Shown in pieces: positions 55,626 through 63,852 of a stretch of DNA of 64,000 bases. The notes under the pieces are model-generated. The model ran no database searches and was not told the DNA's origin. It saw only the letters and a list, made by a program, of their open reading frames with translations. The DNA lies in the NCBI RefSeq assembly GCF_900188095.1, contig NZ_FZOT01000017.1:62001-126000 (forward strand), written 5' to 3'. Position 1 is the first letter of the stretch; each line of letters opens with the position of its first letter. The position numbers were made by a program, and so were the translations under genes. The DNA is from Noviherbaspirillum humi. Lineage in GTDB: Bacteria; Pseudomonadota; Gammaproteobacteria; Burkholderiales; Burkholderiaceae_D.

Positions 55626-56051
55626 ATGATTCAAGCATCACGGATTGCGGTTTTCGCTATCGCCACGGCATTCGCCGGGCCGTTGCATGCGGAACGGACG
55701 ACGGCGGCGCCCGACGCCCAGGTCTACTTCATCTGGCCGCGCGACGGCACCGTGATCAACGGCGGCAAGTTCTGGGTGCGCATGGGCCTGCGCAATATGG
55801 GCGTGGCGCCGAAAGGGGTAAAGATGGCCAATATCGGCCACCATCACATGCTGGTCGACACCGAGCTGCCGCCGTTCGGCGAGCCGATCCCGTCGGACCG
55901 CAACCACCTGCATTTCGGCGCGGGCGAAACCGAGGCGCGGGTCGAGCTGCCGCCCGGGAAGCATACCCTGCAATTGCTGCTCGGCGACCACGACCACGTG
56001 CCCCACGAGCCGCCGGTCTACTCGAAGAAAATCACCGTCATCGTGCGCTGA
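55626..56051 (+). CDS. DUF4399 exported protein, copy 1
   Basis: A 141-residue protein with a signal peptide (about 1-20, ending FAGPLHAE) and one DUF4399 domain of unknown function. It is His-rich (NIGHHHMLVD, NHLHFGAG, HDHVPHEPP), suggesting metal binding. ATG 55626 follows GGAGG; the frame is open further upstream without support. Nine bases separate it from a paralogous copy of identical length, with a 79-bp stretch of identical DNA between the two. Confidence 0.85.
   Translation: MIQASRIAVFAIATAFAGPLHAERTTAAPDAQVYFIWPRDGTVINGGKFWVRMGLRNMGVAPKGVKMANIGHHHMLVDTELPPFGEPIPSDRNHLHFGAGETEARVELPPGKHTLQLLLGDHDHVPHEPPVYSKKITVIVR
55855..55933 (+). repeat. 79-bp direct repeat, copy in DUF4399 gene 1
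   Basis: This stretch (TCGACACCGAGCTGCC... GAAACCGA) is identical, base for base, to 56290-56368 in the second DUF4399 gene, 435 bp away. Identity at third codon positions points to recent duplication or gene conversion. Confidence 0.9.
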
Positions 56052-56060
56052 GGAGATGCC

Positions 56061-56486
56061 ATGAACCGGTCACCCATCGCCGTCCTCGGCCTGCTCTGCC
56101 TGGTTTGCCGGCTCGGTTTCGCCGGCGAGACGCCGGCCCCGTCGAATGCCTATCTCTACATCGGCTGGCCCAACAACGGCGAGGTGATCGCCGCCGGCAA
56201 GCCTTTCCGCGTCTGGTTCGGGCTGCGCGACATGGGCGTGGCGCCGAAGGACGTGAAATTCGCCAATACCGGCCACCATCATCTGCTGATCGACACCGAG
56301 CTGCCGCCGTTCGGCGAGCCGATCCCGTCGGACCGCAACCACCTGCATTTCGGCGCGGGCGAAACCGAAACCATGGTCGAGCTGCCGCCGGGCAAGCATA
56401 CGCTGCAGCTGCTGATGGGCGACGATAAGCACATCCCGCACAATCCGCCCGTCCACTCCAAAAAGATCACGATCACGGTGAAGTAG
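56061..56486 (+). CDS. DUF4399 exported protein, copy 2
   Basis: A 141-residue paralogue of the preceding gene with its own signal peptide (AVLGLLCLVCRLGFAGE) and the same His-rich DUF4399 core (NTGHHHLLID, DRNHLHFGAG, KHIPHNPPVHSKK). Both copies keep the conserved WP-x-NG/DG-x-VI start of the domain. GAGGAG precedes the ATG. The leader and N-terminal parts have diverged more than the centre. Confidence 0.85.
   Translation: MNRSPIAVLGLLCLVCRLGFAGETPAPSNAYLYIGWPNNGEVIAAGKPFRVWFGLRDMGVAPKDVKFANTGHHHLLIDTELPPFGEPIPSDRNHLHFGAGETETMVELPPGKHTLQLLMGDDKHIPHNPPVHSKKITITVK
56290..56368 (+). repeat. 79-bp direct repeat, copy in DUF4399 gene 2
   Basis: Second copy of the exact repeat at 55855-55933; same codon phase, encoding the HLHFGAGETE region. 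Confidence 0.9.
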
Positions 56487-56528
56487 CTTTCCCGCGGCGC
56501 GGCGGCCAGGCAGCCCGGACCAGTCGAC

Positions 56529-58466
56529 ATGAGAAACCAGATCGAAAGCAGCAGGCAGCATGGCGCGGTGACGGGCTATCTCGAGATCACGACCGAGGGC
56601 GCTGTCAAGCCGATGGTGTTTCCCATCCATGACGAGGCGGTCATCGGCCGCGACCCACAGGATTCGCTGGAAGCGGACAAGGTCGTGTGCGTGCCCGACC
56701 ATACCGTGAGCCGGCGGCACGCCCGCATCCGGCGCCGCGACGACCGCTACTATGTCGAAGACCTGCATTCCTTCAACGGCACTTTCGTGCAGGGCAAGCG
56801 GCTGCGGCCGGGCATCTGGCATCCGCTGCGGGACGGGGAAGAGTTCTCGGTGGCCTCGGCGCAGGTGATATTTCATTCATTGATCGCCCCGGCGCCGGAA
56901 AGCATGCCGACCATCATCACCCGTGTGGTGGAAGCGTCCGACGTCACCCGCTTCGCCGAGCCGGCGCCGAACGCGTCGGCTGCGGACATGCAGCGCATCG
57001 TGCAGAAGCTGCATGCGATGGCCCAGGTCAGCATCGCCCTCGGCGTGGTGAAGGACCGCGCCACGCTGACCGAGAAGATCATGAACTTCATCTTCGAGCT
57101 GTTCCCGCTGGCCGAGCGCGCCTTCGTGGTGCTGCGCGACAGCGAAGGGCAGCCGCCGGTGCCGGTGGCAGCGCGCCGGCGCGACGGCGGCATCGTCGAT
57201 CCGCAGCAGGTGCGCCTGTCGCGCACGCTGATGCATGAAGTGATCGACAACAAGCGCTCGGTGCTGTCGGTGGACACCCTGTCCGACCGCCATTTCGGCA
57301 GCCAGCATTCGATCATTTCGCAGGCCATTCGCAGCGTGATGTGCGTGCCCCTGCTGCTGGAGGAGGATTGCCTCGGCCTGATCCAGGTGGATACCTCGTC
57401 CGACCCGTATGCTTTCAAGGAGCAGGACCTCGAGATGCTGACCGGCGTCTGCGCCGAGGCCGCGGTGGCGCTGAAGAATTTTCAGCTCTACCACGATATC
57501 GAGCGGCTGCTGGATGGCTTCGTGCGCGCCTCGGTGCAAGCCATTGAGGAACGCGATCCGGTCACCGCCGGTCATTCGTTCCGCGTTGCTGCCTATGCCG
57601 AGCACCTGGCCAAGGCGGTGGACCAGGCCGACAGCCCGGAGCTGCGCCAAGTCACCTTCAACGTCGATCAGCTGCGCGAGATCCGCTATGCCGCGCTGTT
57701 GCATGACTTCGGCAAGGTCGGCGTTCGGGAAAACGTGCTGCGCAAGGAGAAGAAGCTTCATCCGGCCGACATGGCGCTGCTGGAGCAGCGCTTCCGCTAT
57801 GCGCGTGCATGTCTCGAGCGGCAGGGCTACCGGCGCCTGGTCGAGCTGCACAGCAGGCATGAACTGGGCATGGCCGAGTTTCGCGACGCGAAGCAGGCCA
57901 TGGAGGCGGGAATGCGGGATGAGTACCAGCGTCTGGACCGCTTCCTGGAGGCGATCCGCCGTGCCAACGAGCCTTCCGTCTCCTATCGCGAAGGCGGCAC
58001 CGAGCTGAAGGAAATCCTCGACTATGCCTGCTTCGAGGATGATGAGGCGATCCTGTCGCTGTTGTATCCGGCGGAATCCGATGCGCTGCGCGTGCCCAAA
58101 GGCTGCCTGACGCAGGAGGAACGCCGCGAGATCGAGGCCCATGTGGCCGATTCCTATTCTTTCCTGATTCTGATTCCCTGGACCCGCGACCTCGGCGCCG
58201 TGCCGACCATTGCCCATGGCCACCATGAAAAACTGGACGGCACCGGTTATCCGATGGGCTTGCGCGGCGCGCAGATCAGCCCGCAGACCCGGATCCTCAC
58301 CATCTGCGACATCTTCGACGCGCTCACTGCCGGCGACCGGCCCTACAAGAAGGCCGTGCCGGTGGAGCAGGCGCTCGACCTGATCGCGGCGGAGTGCCGG
58401 GCAAACAAGCTCGATACCCATCTGTTTCGTGCCTTCGTCGAGTCGCAGGCGTGGTCGGCGACCTGA
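56529..58466 (+). CDS. FHA-GAF-HD-GYP signalling protein
   Basis: A 645-residue cytoplasmic protein. An N-terminal FHA domain (about 15-120; VIGRDPQD, SRRHARIR, SFNGTFVQG) keeps the phosphothreonine-binding residues. A GAF domain follows (about 165-320). The C-terminal HD-GYP domain has HDFGKVGV near 391 and HHEKLDGTGYP near 564. HD and GYP are about 170 residues apart, more than usual, because of a helical insertion. Intact motifs predict a cyclic-di-GMP phosphodiesterase gated by a phosphoprotein and a small ligand (inference). Confidence 0.88.
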   Translation: MRNQIESSRQHGAVTGYLEITTEGAVKPMVFPIHDEAVIGRDPQDSLEADKVVCVPDHTVSRRHARIRRRDDRYYVEDLHSFNGTFVQGKRLRPGIWHPLRDGEEFSVASAQVIFHSLIAPAPESMPTIITRVVEASDVTRFAEPAPNASAADMQRIVQKLHAMAQVSIALGVVKDRATLTEKIMNFIFELFPLAERAFVVLRDSEGQPPVPVAARRRDGGIVDPQQVRLSRTLMHEVIDNKRSVLSVDTLSDRHFGSQHSIISQAIRSVMCVPLLLEEDCLGLIQVDTSSDPYAFKEQDLEMLTGVCAEAAVALKNFQLYHDIERLLDGFVRASVQAIEERDPVTAGHSFRVAAYAEHLAKAVDQADSPELRQVTFNVDQLREIRYAALLHDFGKVGVRENVLRKEKKLHPADMALLEQRFRYARACLERQGYRRLVELHSRHELGMAEFRDAKQAMEAGMRDEYQRLDRFLEAIRRANEPSVSYREGGTELKEILDYACFEDDEAILSLLYPAESDALRVPKGCLTQEERREIEAHVADSYSFLILIPWTRDLGAVPTIAHGHHEKLDGTGYPMGLRGAQISPQTRILTICDIFDALTAGDRPYKKAVPVEQALDLIAAECRANKLDTHLFRAFVESQAWSAT

Positions 58467-58503
58467 TTGCGGATGTCGGAATCCGGACCGTGGACATTGA
58501 CAA

Positions 58504-59931
58504 ATGAAACGACCCAACCCATTTCACTTGAAAGCCGGCGGCGCCGGCATCGCGCTCGCTGCCTGGGCCGGATTGCTGAGCGGCTGCGCCGATGTCAGCA
58601 TGCCGGCCTACCAGCGGCCGGAGGCGCCGATGAAGTCCAGCTTCACCGAGCGGCCCGACACCAAGATATCTGCGGCCGAGACCATACGCCCCGACTGGTG
58701 GCACGAATTCCGCGATCCTCAGCTCGATGCCTTGATCGCCAGAGCCATCCAGCAGAATATCGACCTGCGCATCCTCGCCGGCCGCATTCGCGTCGCCAGT
58801 GCCCAGATTGGCGAGGTGCGAGCCGGCATGCTGCCCAGCCTGGATGCCGGCGCCGGCGCCAGCTTCGAAAAGAGCACCGGGCAAAAATTCGCCAAGCAGT
58901 TCAACCTCGGCACCCAGGTCAACTGGGATCTCGACATCTGGGGCAAGGTGGAGAAGGGCGTGCAAGCCCAGAGCGCCGAATACCGCGCCTCCGAAGCCGA
59001 CTGGCGCGCCGGCTATCTGAATCTGGTGGCAGGCGTCGCCACCACCTATTTCCAGATTCTCCAGCTCGACCAGCAGATCGAGCAGCAGCAGCTGGCACTG
59101 AGCAAGAACCGGGAAATACTGTCGACCTACGATGCGATGCATAGGAACGGCCTGCTGCCCAATACGCGGGTGCTGCAGCAGCGCGCCGAAATCAACCGCC
59201 TGACCAACGACTTGCTGGAACTCGGCCGCAACCGTGAGATCGCCGGGAATGCCTTGTGCACCCTGCTCGGCGTGCCGGCAGGGGACTTCAAGGTGCCGCC
59301 GGCGCGACTTGAGGAACGGGTGCAGGTGCCGCCGGTGCCGGGCGGGTTGCCGGCGGAATTGCTCAAGCGCCGGCCTGACGTGGTGGCGGCCGAATACCGG
59401 GTGCTCTCCGCCTACAACCTGGTGGGGCAGGCCAAGCTCGCACAATTGCCTTCCATCAGCCTGACCGGACGCGGCGGATCGTCCAGCTTCGCGCTTACCG
59501 ACCTGCTCAAGTCCTTTACCTTCGGCCTGCTGCCGAGCATCAACATCCCCATACTGGACCCCAGTATCAAGGCGAGGGTCAAGACCAGCGAAGCGGAATC
59601 GGGCGTGGCGGAAGAACAGTACCGGCGCACCGTCATCGCCGCGCTCGAGGAAGTGGAGAATTCGCTGGTGAACCTGGATGCGCACAAGAAGCAGCGGGTG
59701 GAGCTGCAGCAGCAGATCGGCAATCTCGACCAAGTCGCGCGCCAGGTCAACGCACAGCTGAAAGAGGGCGTGGTCTCGCAGCTGGAAGTGCTGGAAAACC
59801 AGCGTTCCCTGCTCGGCGCCCAGCTGGCGCTGCTGGCGAATCATCAGCAGATCCTGTCCGACACGGTGACCTTGTACAAGGCGCTCGGCGGCGGCTGGTC
59901 GGCCGTTGAAGTGGCGCAGGATGCGCGATAG
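58504..59931 (+). CDS. Outer-membrane efflux lipoprotein (NodT/OprM family)
   Basis: A 475-residue TolC-superfamily outer-membrane factor. The lipobox LLSGC puts the lipidated Cys at residue 28. Two OEP repeats follow, with WWHEFRDPQLDALIARA near the start and KRRPDVVAAEYRVLSAYN at the centre. Usually paired with RND pumps, here it is followed by a double-FHA protein and an HlyD adaptor rather than an RND pump. It starts 37 bp after the HD-GYP gene. Confidence 0.9.
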   Translation: MKRPNPFHLKAGGAGIALAAWAGLLSGCADVSMPAYQRPEAPMKSSFTERPDTKISAAETIRPDWWHEFRDPQLDALIARAIQQNIDLRILAGRIRVASAQIGEVRAGMLPSLDAGAGASFEKSTGQKFAKQFNLGTQVNWDLDIWGKVEKGVQAQSAEYRASEADWRAGYLNLVAGVATTYFQILQLDQQIEQQQLALSKNREILSTYDAMHRNGLLPNTRVLQQRAEINRLTNDLLELGRNREIAGNALCTLLGVPAGDFKVPPARLEERVQVPPVPGGLPAELLKRRPDVVAAEYRVLSAYNLVGQAKLAQLPSISLTGRGGSSSFALTDLLKSFTFGLLPSINIPILDPSIKARVKTSEAESGVAEEQYRRTVIAALEEVENSLVNLDAHKKQRVELQQQIGNLDQVARQVNAQLKEGVVSQLEVLENQRSLLGAQLALLANHQQILSDTVTLYKALGGGWSAVEVAQDAR

Positions 59932-59941
59932 GCCTGCCGCC

Positions 59942-62476
59942 ATGTTCAGCCAGAAAATGGCGCCGCCGGCCGACGAGGCGGATGACCGGACCTCGGCGCT
60001 CAACCAGCACGTCGTGGATTACGACATCGTGCTGCGGCCGCTGTCGCATCCGGAGCTGGGCGATATTTTCATCGGCGAGAACCTGTTCGCCATCGGCCGC
60101 AACGAACCGCCCTTCGATTCCTACGCGCCAGAGATCACCGCCGACCTGTCGCGGCGCCATGCCCGCATCTTCAGCGAATACGGCGCGGTTTACATTGCCG
60201 ACCTCGACAGCAAGAACGGCACCACCGTCAACGGCGTCGACATCCAGCAAAAGATCAGCCGCCTGCATGATGGCGATGAAATCTGCTTCGGCAAGGCGCT
60301 CGCCTATCAGGTCAGCCTCGGACCGCGCGCCCGCACCCATCAGCCGAGCGCCCGGCTGGTCAGCCTGACCCTGACGCCGCAGCGGGAAGATATCGGCCTG
60401 CAGCCTATCGTGATCACTCAGTTTCCCTTCCTGATCAGCAAGGCCGACGATGCCTTCGCCCGCTACAAGGATGATTTTCCGCATCAGGTGCAATACCTGT
60501 CGCGCCGCCATGCCCACATTTTTCTGAAAGCCGGTGCGCCTTTCATCGAAGACCTCGGCAGCACCAACGGCACCTTTGTCAATGATGAGCGCCTGGAGGA
60601 GCGAGCGGTGCCCCTGAAGGACGGGGATGTCATCAGCTTTGGCGGACGCCATTTCGTCTATGGGGTGAGCCTGCAGACCGAGATCGCCCAGATCGACCCG
60701 ACCGTCACCAAGCTCAGTCCGCTGGTGCGCGAAGGCGCTCCGCAAGCCGCCGACACGGCGGCGCCGGAGAGCGCGGCGGCATCGGACAAGACCACCTTCG
60801 TCGCGGCGGCCGACTCCTTTCTCAATATTTTCTGCATCGACCAGGCGCAGAACAAGACGGACGCCGTTCCGGAGGCCGAGGAGGCGGCGCCCGACGTCGA
60901 ACCGGGAAAACGCCATCCGCGCGGCAAATATGGCACGTTGGCGGCCGCATTCATGCAAGCACTCGGTGACGGCGGCGGCGAAAAAGGCCGCCTGCGCTGG
61001 GTAGCCCTGGCCGCGACCGCGGCGCTGGCGATTGCCGCCGGCGTGGCTTACTTCGGTGCGCAGCCGGAATCGGAGGTCAAGGACTTGATTGCGGCAGGAC
61101 GGGCGGAACAAGCGGTGCCGGTGGCGAGCCAGGCGCTTGCCCGGCGACCGGACAGCACCGAACTGCGCTCGCTTGCCGCGGAAGCGGTGCTGAAAACCTA
61201 TCTGCCAGCCTGGATCGCGGCACAGAAGGAAGGCAATTTCGATCGCGCGGCGCAGTCACTGGCATCGATGAGGCAGGCCGGGCAGCAGAATCCGGACATG
61301 CAGCCGATGCTGGCGGAGCTGGAGTGGCTCGGGCGGCTGGATTCCTTTGCCGCCAGCCATCGCGACGCCGGCGCGCCGCTGCGCATCTTCGCCGAGGAAG
61401 AGCAGATTCAGGCACTGCTCGCACACTGGGACCAGGATACCCAGGCCCATCAGCGGCAACTGGAGAAGATCGCGGCTTACGTGCCGGAATTCAGGGAAAC
61501 CTACGCGACCGGACTCAGCCATCTGCGCCGCCTGCAGAGCGACAATGCGGTCTATCTGGCCGCCATGGCGCGATTAAAGGCAGCGATCGAGACGGAACTC
61601 GGCCGCGATAATCCAGGGGCGCTGAACGCCGTGCTGGACGATTATGCGCAAAAATTTCCGAGGCTGGCCGGCATGGACCAGTTGCGGCATGACTTGCAGC
61701 GTTATCTCGAGATTGATGCCGCTGCCCGCGAGCGCCGGCTGGGAGCGCTGGCGGTCCGGCTGGAAAACCCGTCTTTCTCCACGCCGCCGTTTCAGGCCAA
61801 GCTGCGCGCGGTCGCCAGCAGCGACCGCTTTCCGCCGCCGGATGTGCTGCGCCAGTATCAGCCAGTGGCCAAGGCTTGGCGTGAAGGCGACGCCCGCGCC
61901 GCGCTGGGCGGATTGCAGCAGATGAAGGCCGCCTCGTGGCAGGATGCGGTGACGCGCGAGACGGCACGCAAGCAGGCATTGCTGGAACAGCATACAGCGG
62001 TGCAGAAAGGGCGCGGCAACCGTGGACAGGATGAGCGCCTGCTGCAGATGGCCGGCATGCTCGATCCGGAGGAAGACGTTTATTTCTTGCGCGCGCTGGA
62101 GCCGGAACTCACGGCCAACCGCGCCGCCGTGCTGGCGAAAGCCCGCGAGCATGTGGCGCAGTCGGAGCAGCGCTGGCGCCGCTACCAGGAAACCGGCGGC
62201 ATCGATGCCAGCCTGCGCCTGGAATCGACGCTGTCGCCGAAGTTCCGGGAACAGGCCAGGCTGCTGCGCGACGCGCACGAAGACGTGGCGCGCAGCATCC
62301 GCATCCATCGGCAGCTGAAGGCGGAATATCCGCCCCAGTGGGAACGGTTCCAGGCCGACATCGACGCAGAGGCGGCCCTGCAGCGCAGCGGCCTGCAGGA
62401 GCAGCAGGCCGGCGCCAATCCGGCGCTGATCCGCGCCAAGCTGCAACTGCTGGAGGGAGGAACGAATGAAAAATGA
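59942..62476 (+). CDS. Double-FHA single-pass membrane protein
   Basis: An 844-residue protein. FHA1 (about 35-125) has canonical FAIGRN, SRRHARIF and SKNGTTVNG. FHA2 (about 155-245) keeps SRRHAHIF and STNGTFVND, but the GR phosphate-binding motif is replaced (FLISKADD). One membrane helix lies at about 350-373 (WVALAATAALAIAAGVAYFG). The last 470 residues are helical, repeat-like and probably periplasmic. The start is uncertain (ATG 59921 or 59942, weak ribosome-binding sites). The 3' end overlaps the HlyD gene by 11 bp. It may carry phosphothreonine signals to the secretion machine. Confidence 0.8.
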   Translation: MFSQKMAPPADEADDRTSALNQHVVDYDIVLRPLSHPELGDIFIGENLFAIGRNEPPFDSYAPEITADLSRRHARIFSEYGAVYIADLDSKNGTTVNGVDIQQKISRLHDGDEICFGKALAYQVSLGPRARTHQPSARLVSLTLTPQREDIGLQPIVITQFPFLISKADDAFARYKDDFPHQVQYLSRRHAHIFLKAGAPFIEDLGSTNGTFVNDERLEERAVPLKDGDVISFGGRHFVYGVSLQTEIAQIDPTVTKLSPLVREGAPQAADTAAPESAAASDKTTFVAAADSFLNIFCIDQAQNKTDAVPEAEEAAPDVEPGKRHPRGKYGTLAAAFMQALGDGGGEKGRLRWVALAATAALAIAAGVAYFGAQPESEVKDLIAAGRAEQAVPVASQALARRPDSTELRSLAAEAVLKTYLPAWIAAQKEGNFDRAAQSLASMRQAGQQNPDMQPMLAELEWLGRLDSFAASHRDAGAPLRIFAEEEQIQALLAHWDQDTQAHQRQLEKIAAYVPEFRETYATGLSHLRRLQSDNAVYLAAMARLKAAIETELGRDNPGALNAVLDDYAQKFPRLAGMDQLRHDLQRYLEIDAAARERRLGALAVRLENPSFSTPPFQAKLRAVASSDRFPPPDVLRQYQPVAKAWREGDARAALGGLQQMKAASWQDAVTRETARKQALLEQHTAVQKGRGNRGQDERLLQMAGMLDPEEDVYFLRALEPELTANRAAVLAKAREHVAQSEQRWRRYQETGGIDASLRLESTLSPKFREQARLLRDAHEDVARSIRIHRQLKAEYPPQWERFQADIDAEAALQRSGLQEQQAGANPALIRAKLQLLEGGTNEK

Positions 62477-63836
62477 AGCCCTCAAGCCCCTGACCGAAGC
62501 CCTGGAGGACCATAGCGCCGAAGGCATTGCCCTGCTGAGCGCGGAGCCGAGCCGCTTCATCCAGGCGGCGGTGATGGTCACGCTGGCGCTGGTAGTTGCC
62601 GGCCTGGCCTGGTCTTTCTTCGGCCATGCCGACGTCATCGTCAGCGCACCGGGCGCACTGATGCCCGACTCCGAAGTACGGCGCATGTACGCGCCGATAG
62701 ACGGTGAGCTGGCCAATCTCTACATGTCGGAAGGGCAGCCGGTATCCAAAGGCGATGTCGTGGCGCGGCTCAATGCGCGCGGTGCCATCGAGGCCGCCAC
62801 CAAGGCGCTGGAGGCGCAGCTCAAGCTGGAGGATGCGGAGAGGGAGTGGAAGCAGTTCCCGGAAAGGAAGGCGCTGATGGAACGGCGCGTCGCTACCCTG
62901 AAGCAGCAGGTGGAAGTGGAAGAGCGGCAGCATGAGAAGCGGCTGGCCGAAGGCACTTCCAAACTCGCCGCGGGACAGCAGGCACAGCTGGCCGAGGCCC
63001 GCACCAACGTCGAGGATGCGCGGCGCGCGCGCGACGCCGCCAAGGAGGAGGCCGACAAGTACACGCGCCTGTTCTCGCTGCCCGGAGGCGGCGGCGTTTC
63101 GCAGGTGCAGGTGGAGGCGAAGAAGAATGCCATGCAGGCGGCCGACAATGCGCTGCGGGTCGCGCAGTCGCGGCTGAACGAACTCAGCGCCCGGCAGGGA
63201 CTGGAATTCAACCAGGCCCGGTCGCAGCTCGAAACCAGCGGACAGGAGCTGGCCAAGCTGAGGCTGCAACTGGAAGCGGCGGTCAGGGAAATGACCGGCG
63301 CCGAGGACAAGCTGCGGCTGCAGGTGCAGACCGCTCGGCTGGTGGCGGACGCGGCGGCGCGCATCCGTTTCGAGAACATCGACAAGGACAACTTCCTCCT
63401 TGTCATGGCGCCGGTGGATGGCGTGATTACCGATGTCACATCGACACAGTCGGGCGACAAGATTCAGGCCAATACGCCGCTTGGCGGAATCGCGCCGAAA
63501 AATGCGCGGCCGATGCTGCGCATCGAGATTGCCGAGCGCGATCGGGCCTTTCTGCGGGAAGGCTTGCCTGTCAAGCTGAAGTTCAATGCCTTTCCCTATC
63601 AGCGCTACGGCCTGCTGAACGGCACGCTGGAATTCATCTCGCCCGCTACCAAGCCTTCGGCGCAGTCCAAGCAGCCGGTCTATGAAGGCCGCGTCAGGCT
63701 GGACCAGGATCACTACACCATCGGTGAGCAGCGCTATCCGCTGCGCTACGGCATGACGGCGACGGCGGAGTTGGTGGTGCGGGAGCGGCGCATGATCGAT
63801 CTCGCGCTCGACCCTTTCCGCCAGATCGGCGGATGA
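62466..63836 (+). CDS. HlyD family membrane-fusion (adaptor) protein
   Basis: A 456-residue periplasmic adaptor. An N-terminal cytoplasmic tail of about 30 residues precedes one membrane helix (AAVMVTLALVVAGLAWSFF). A lipoyl half (about 75-100), a long coiled-coil hairpin (about 105-310), the second lipoyl half (VMAPVDGVITDV) and a beta-barrel domain follow. Such proteins connect an inner-membrane exporter to a TolC-like channel; the OMF two genes upstream is the likely partner. It overlaps the double-FHA gene by 11 bp. No inner-membrane ABC pump is in the window. Confidence 0.9.
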   Translation: MKNEALKPLTEALEDHSAEGIALLSAEPSRFIQAAVMVTLALVVAGLAWSFFGHADVIVSAPGALMPDSEVRRMYAPIDGELANLYMSEGQPVSKGDVVARLNARGAIEAATKALEAQLKLEDAEREWKQFPERKALMERRVATLKQQVEVEERQHEKRLAEGTSKLAAGQQAQLAEARTNVEDARRARDAAKEEADKYTRLFSLPGGGGVSQVQVEAKKNAMQAADNALRVAQSRLNELSARQGLEFNQARSQLETSGQELAKLRLQLEAAVREMTGAEDKLRLQVQTARLVADAAARIRFENIDKDNFLLVMAPVDGVITDVTSTQSGDKIQANTPLGGIAPKNARPMLRIEIAERDRAFLREGLPVKLKFNAFPYQRYGLLNGTLEFISPATKPSAQSKQPVYEGRVRLDQDHYTIGEQRYPLRYGMTATAELVVRERRMIDLALDPFRQIGG

Positions 63837-63852
63837 GGCAGGCAATGCGCGC

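Noticed and set aside
62109-63845. Minus-strand open frame of 578 codons opposite the HlyD gene
   Set aside because: Antisense shadow; the plus strand encodes a clear HlyD adaptor.
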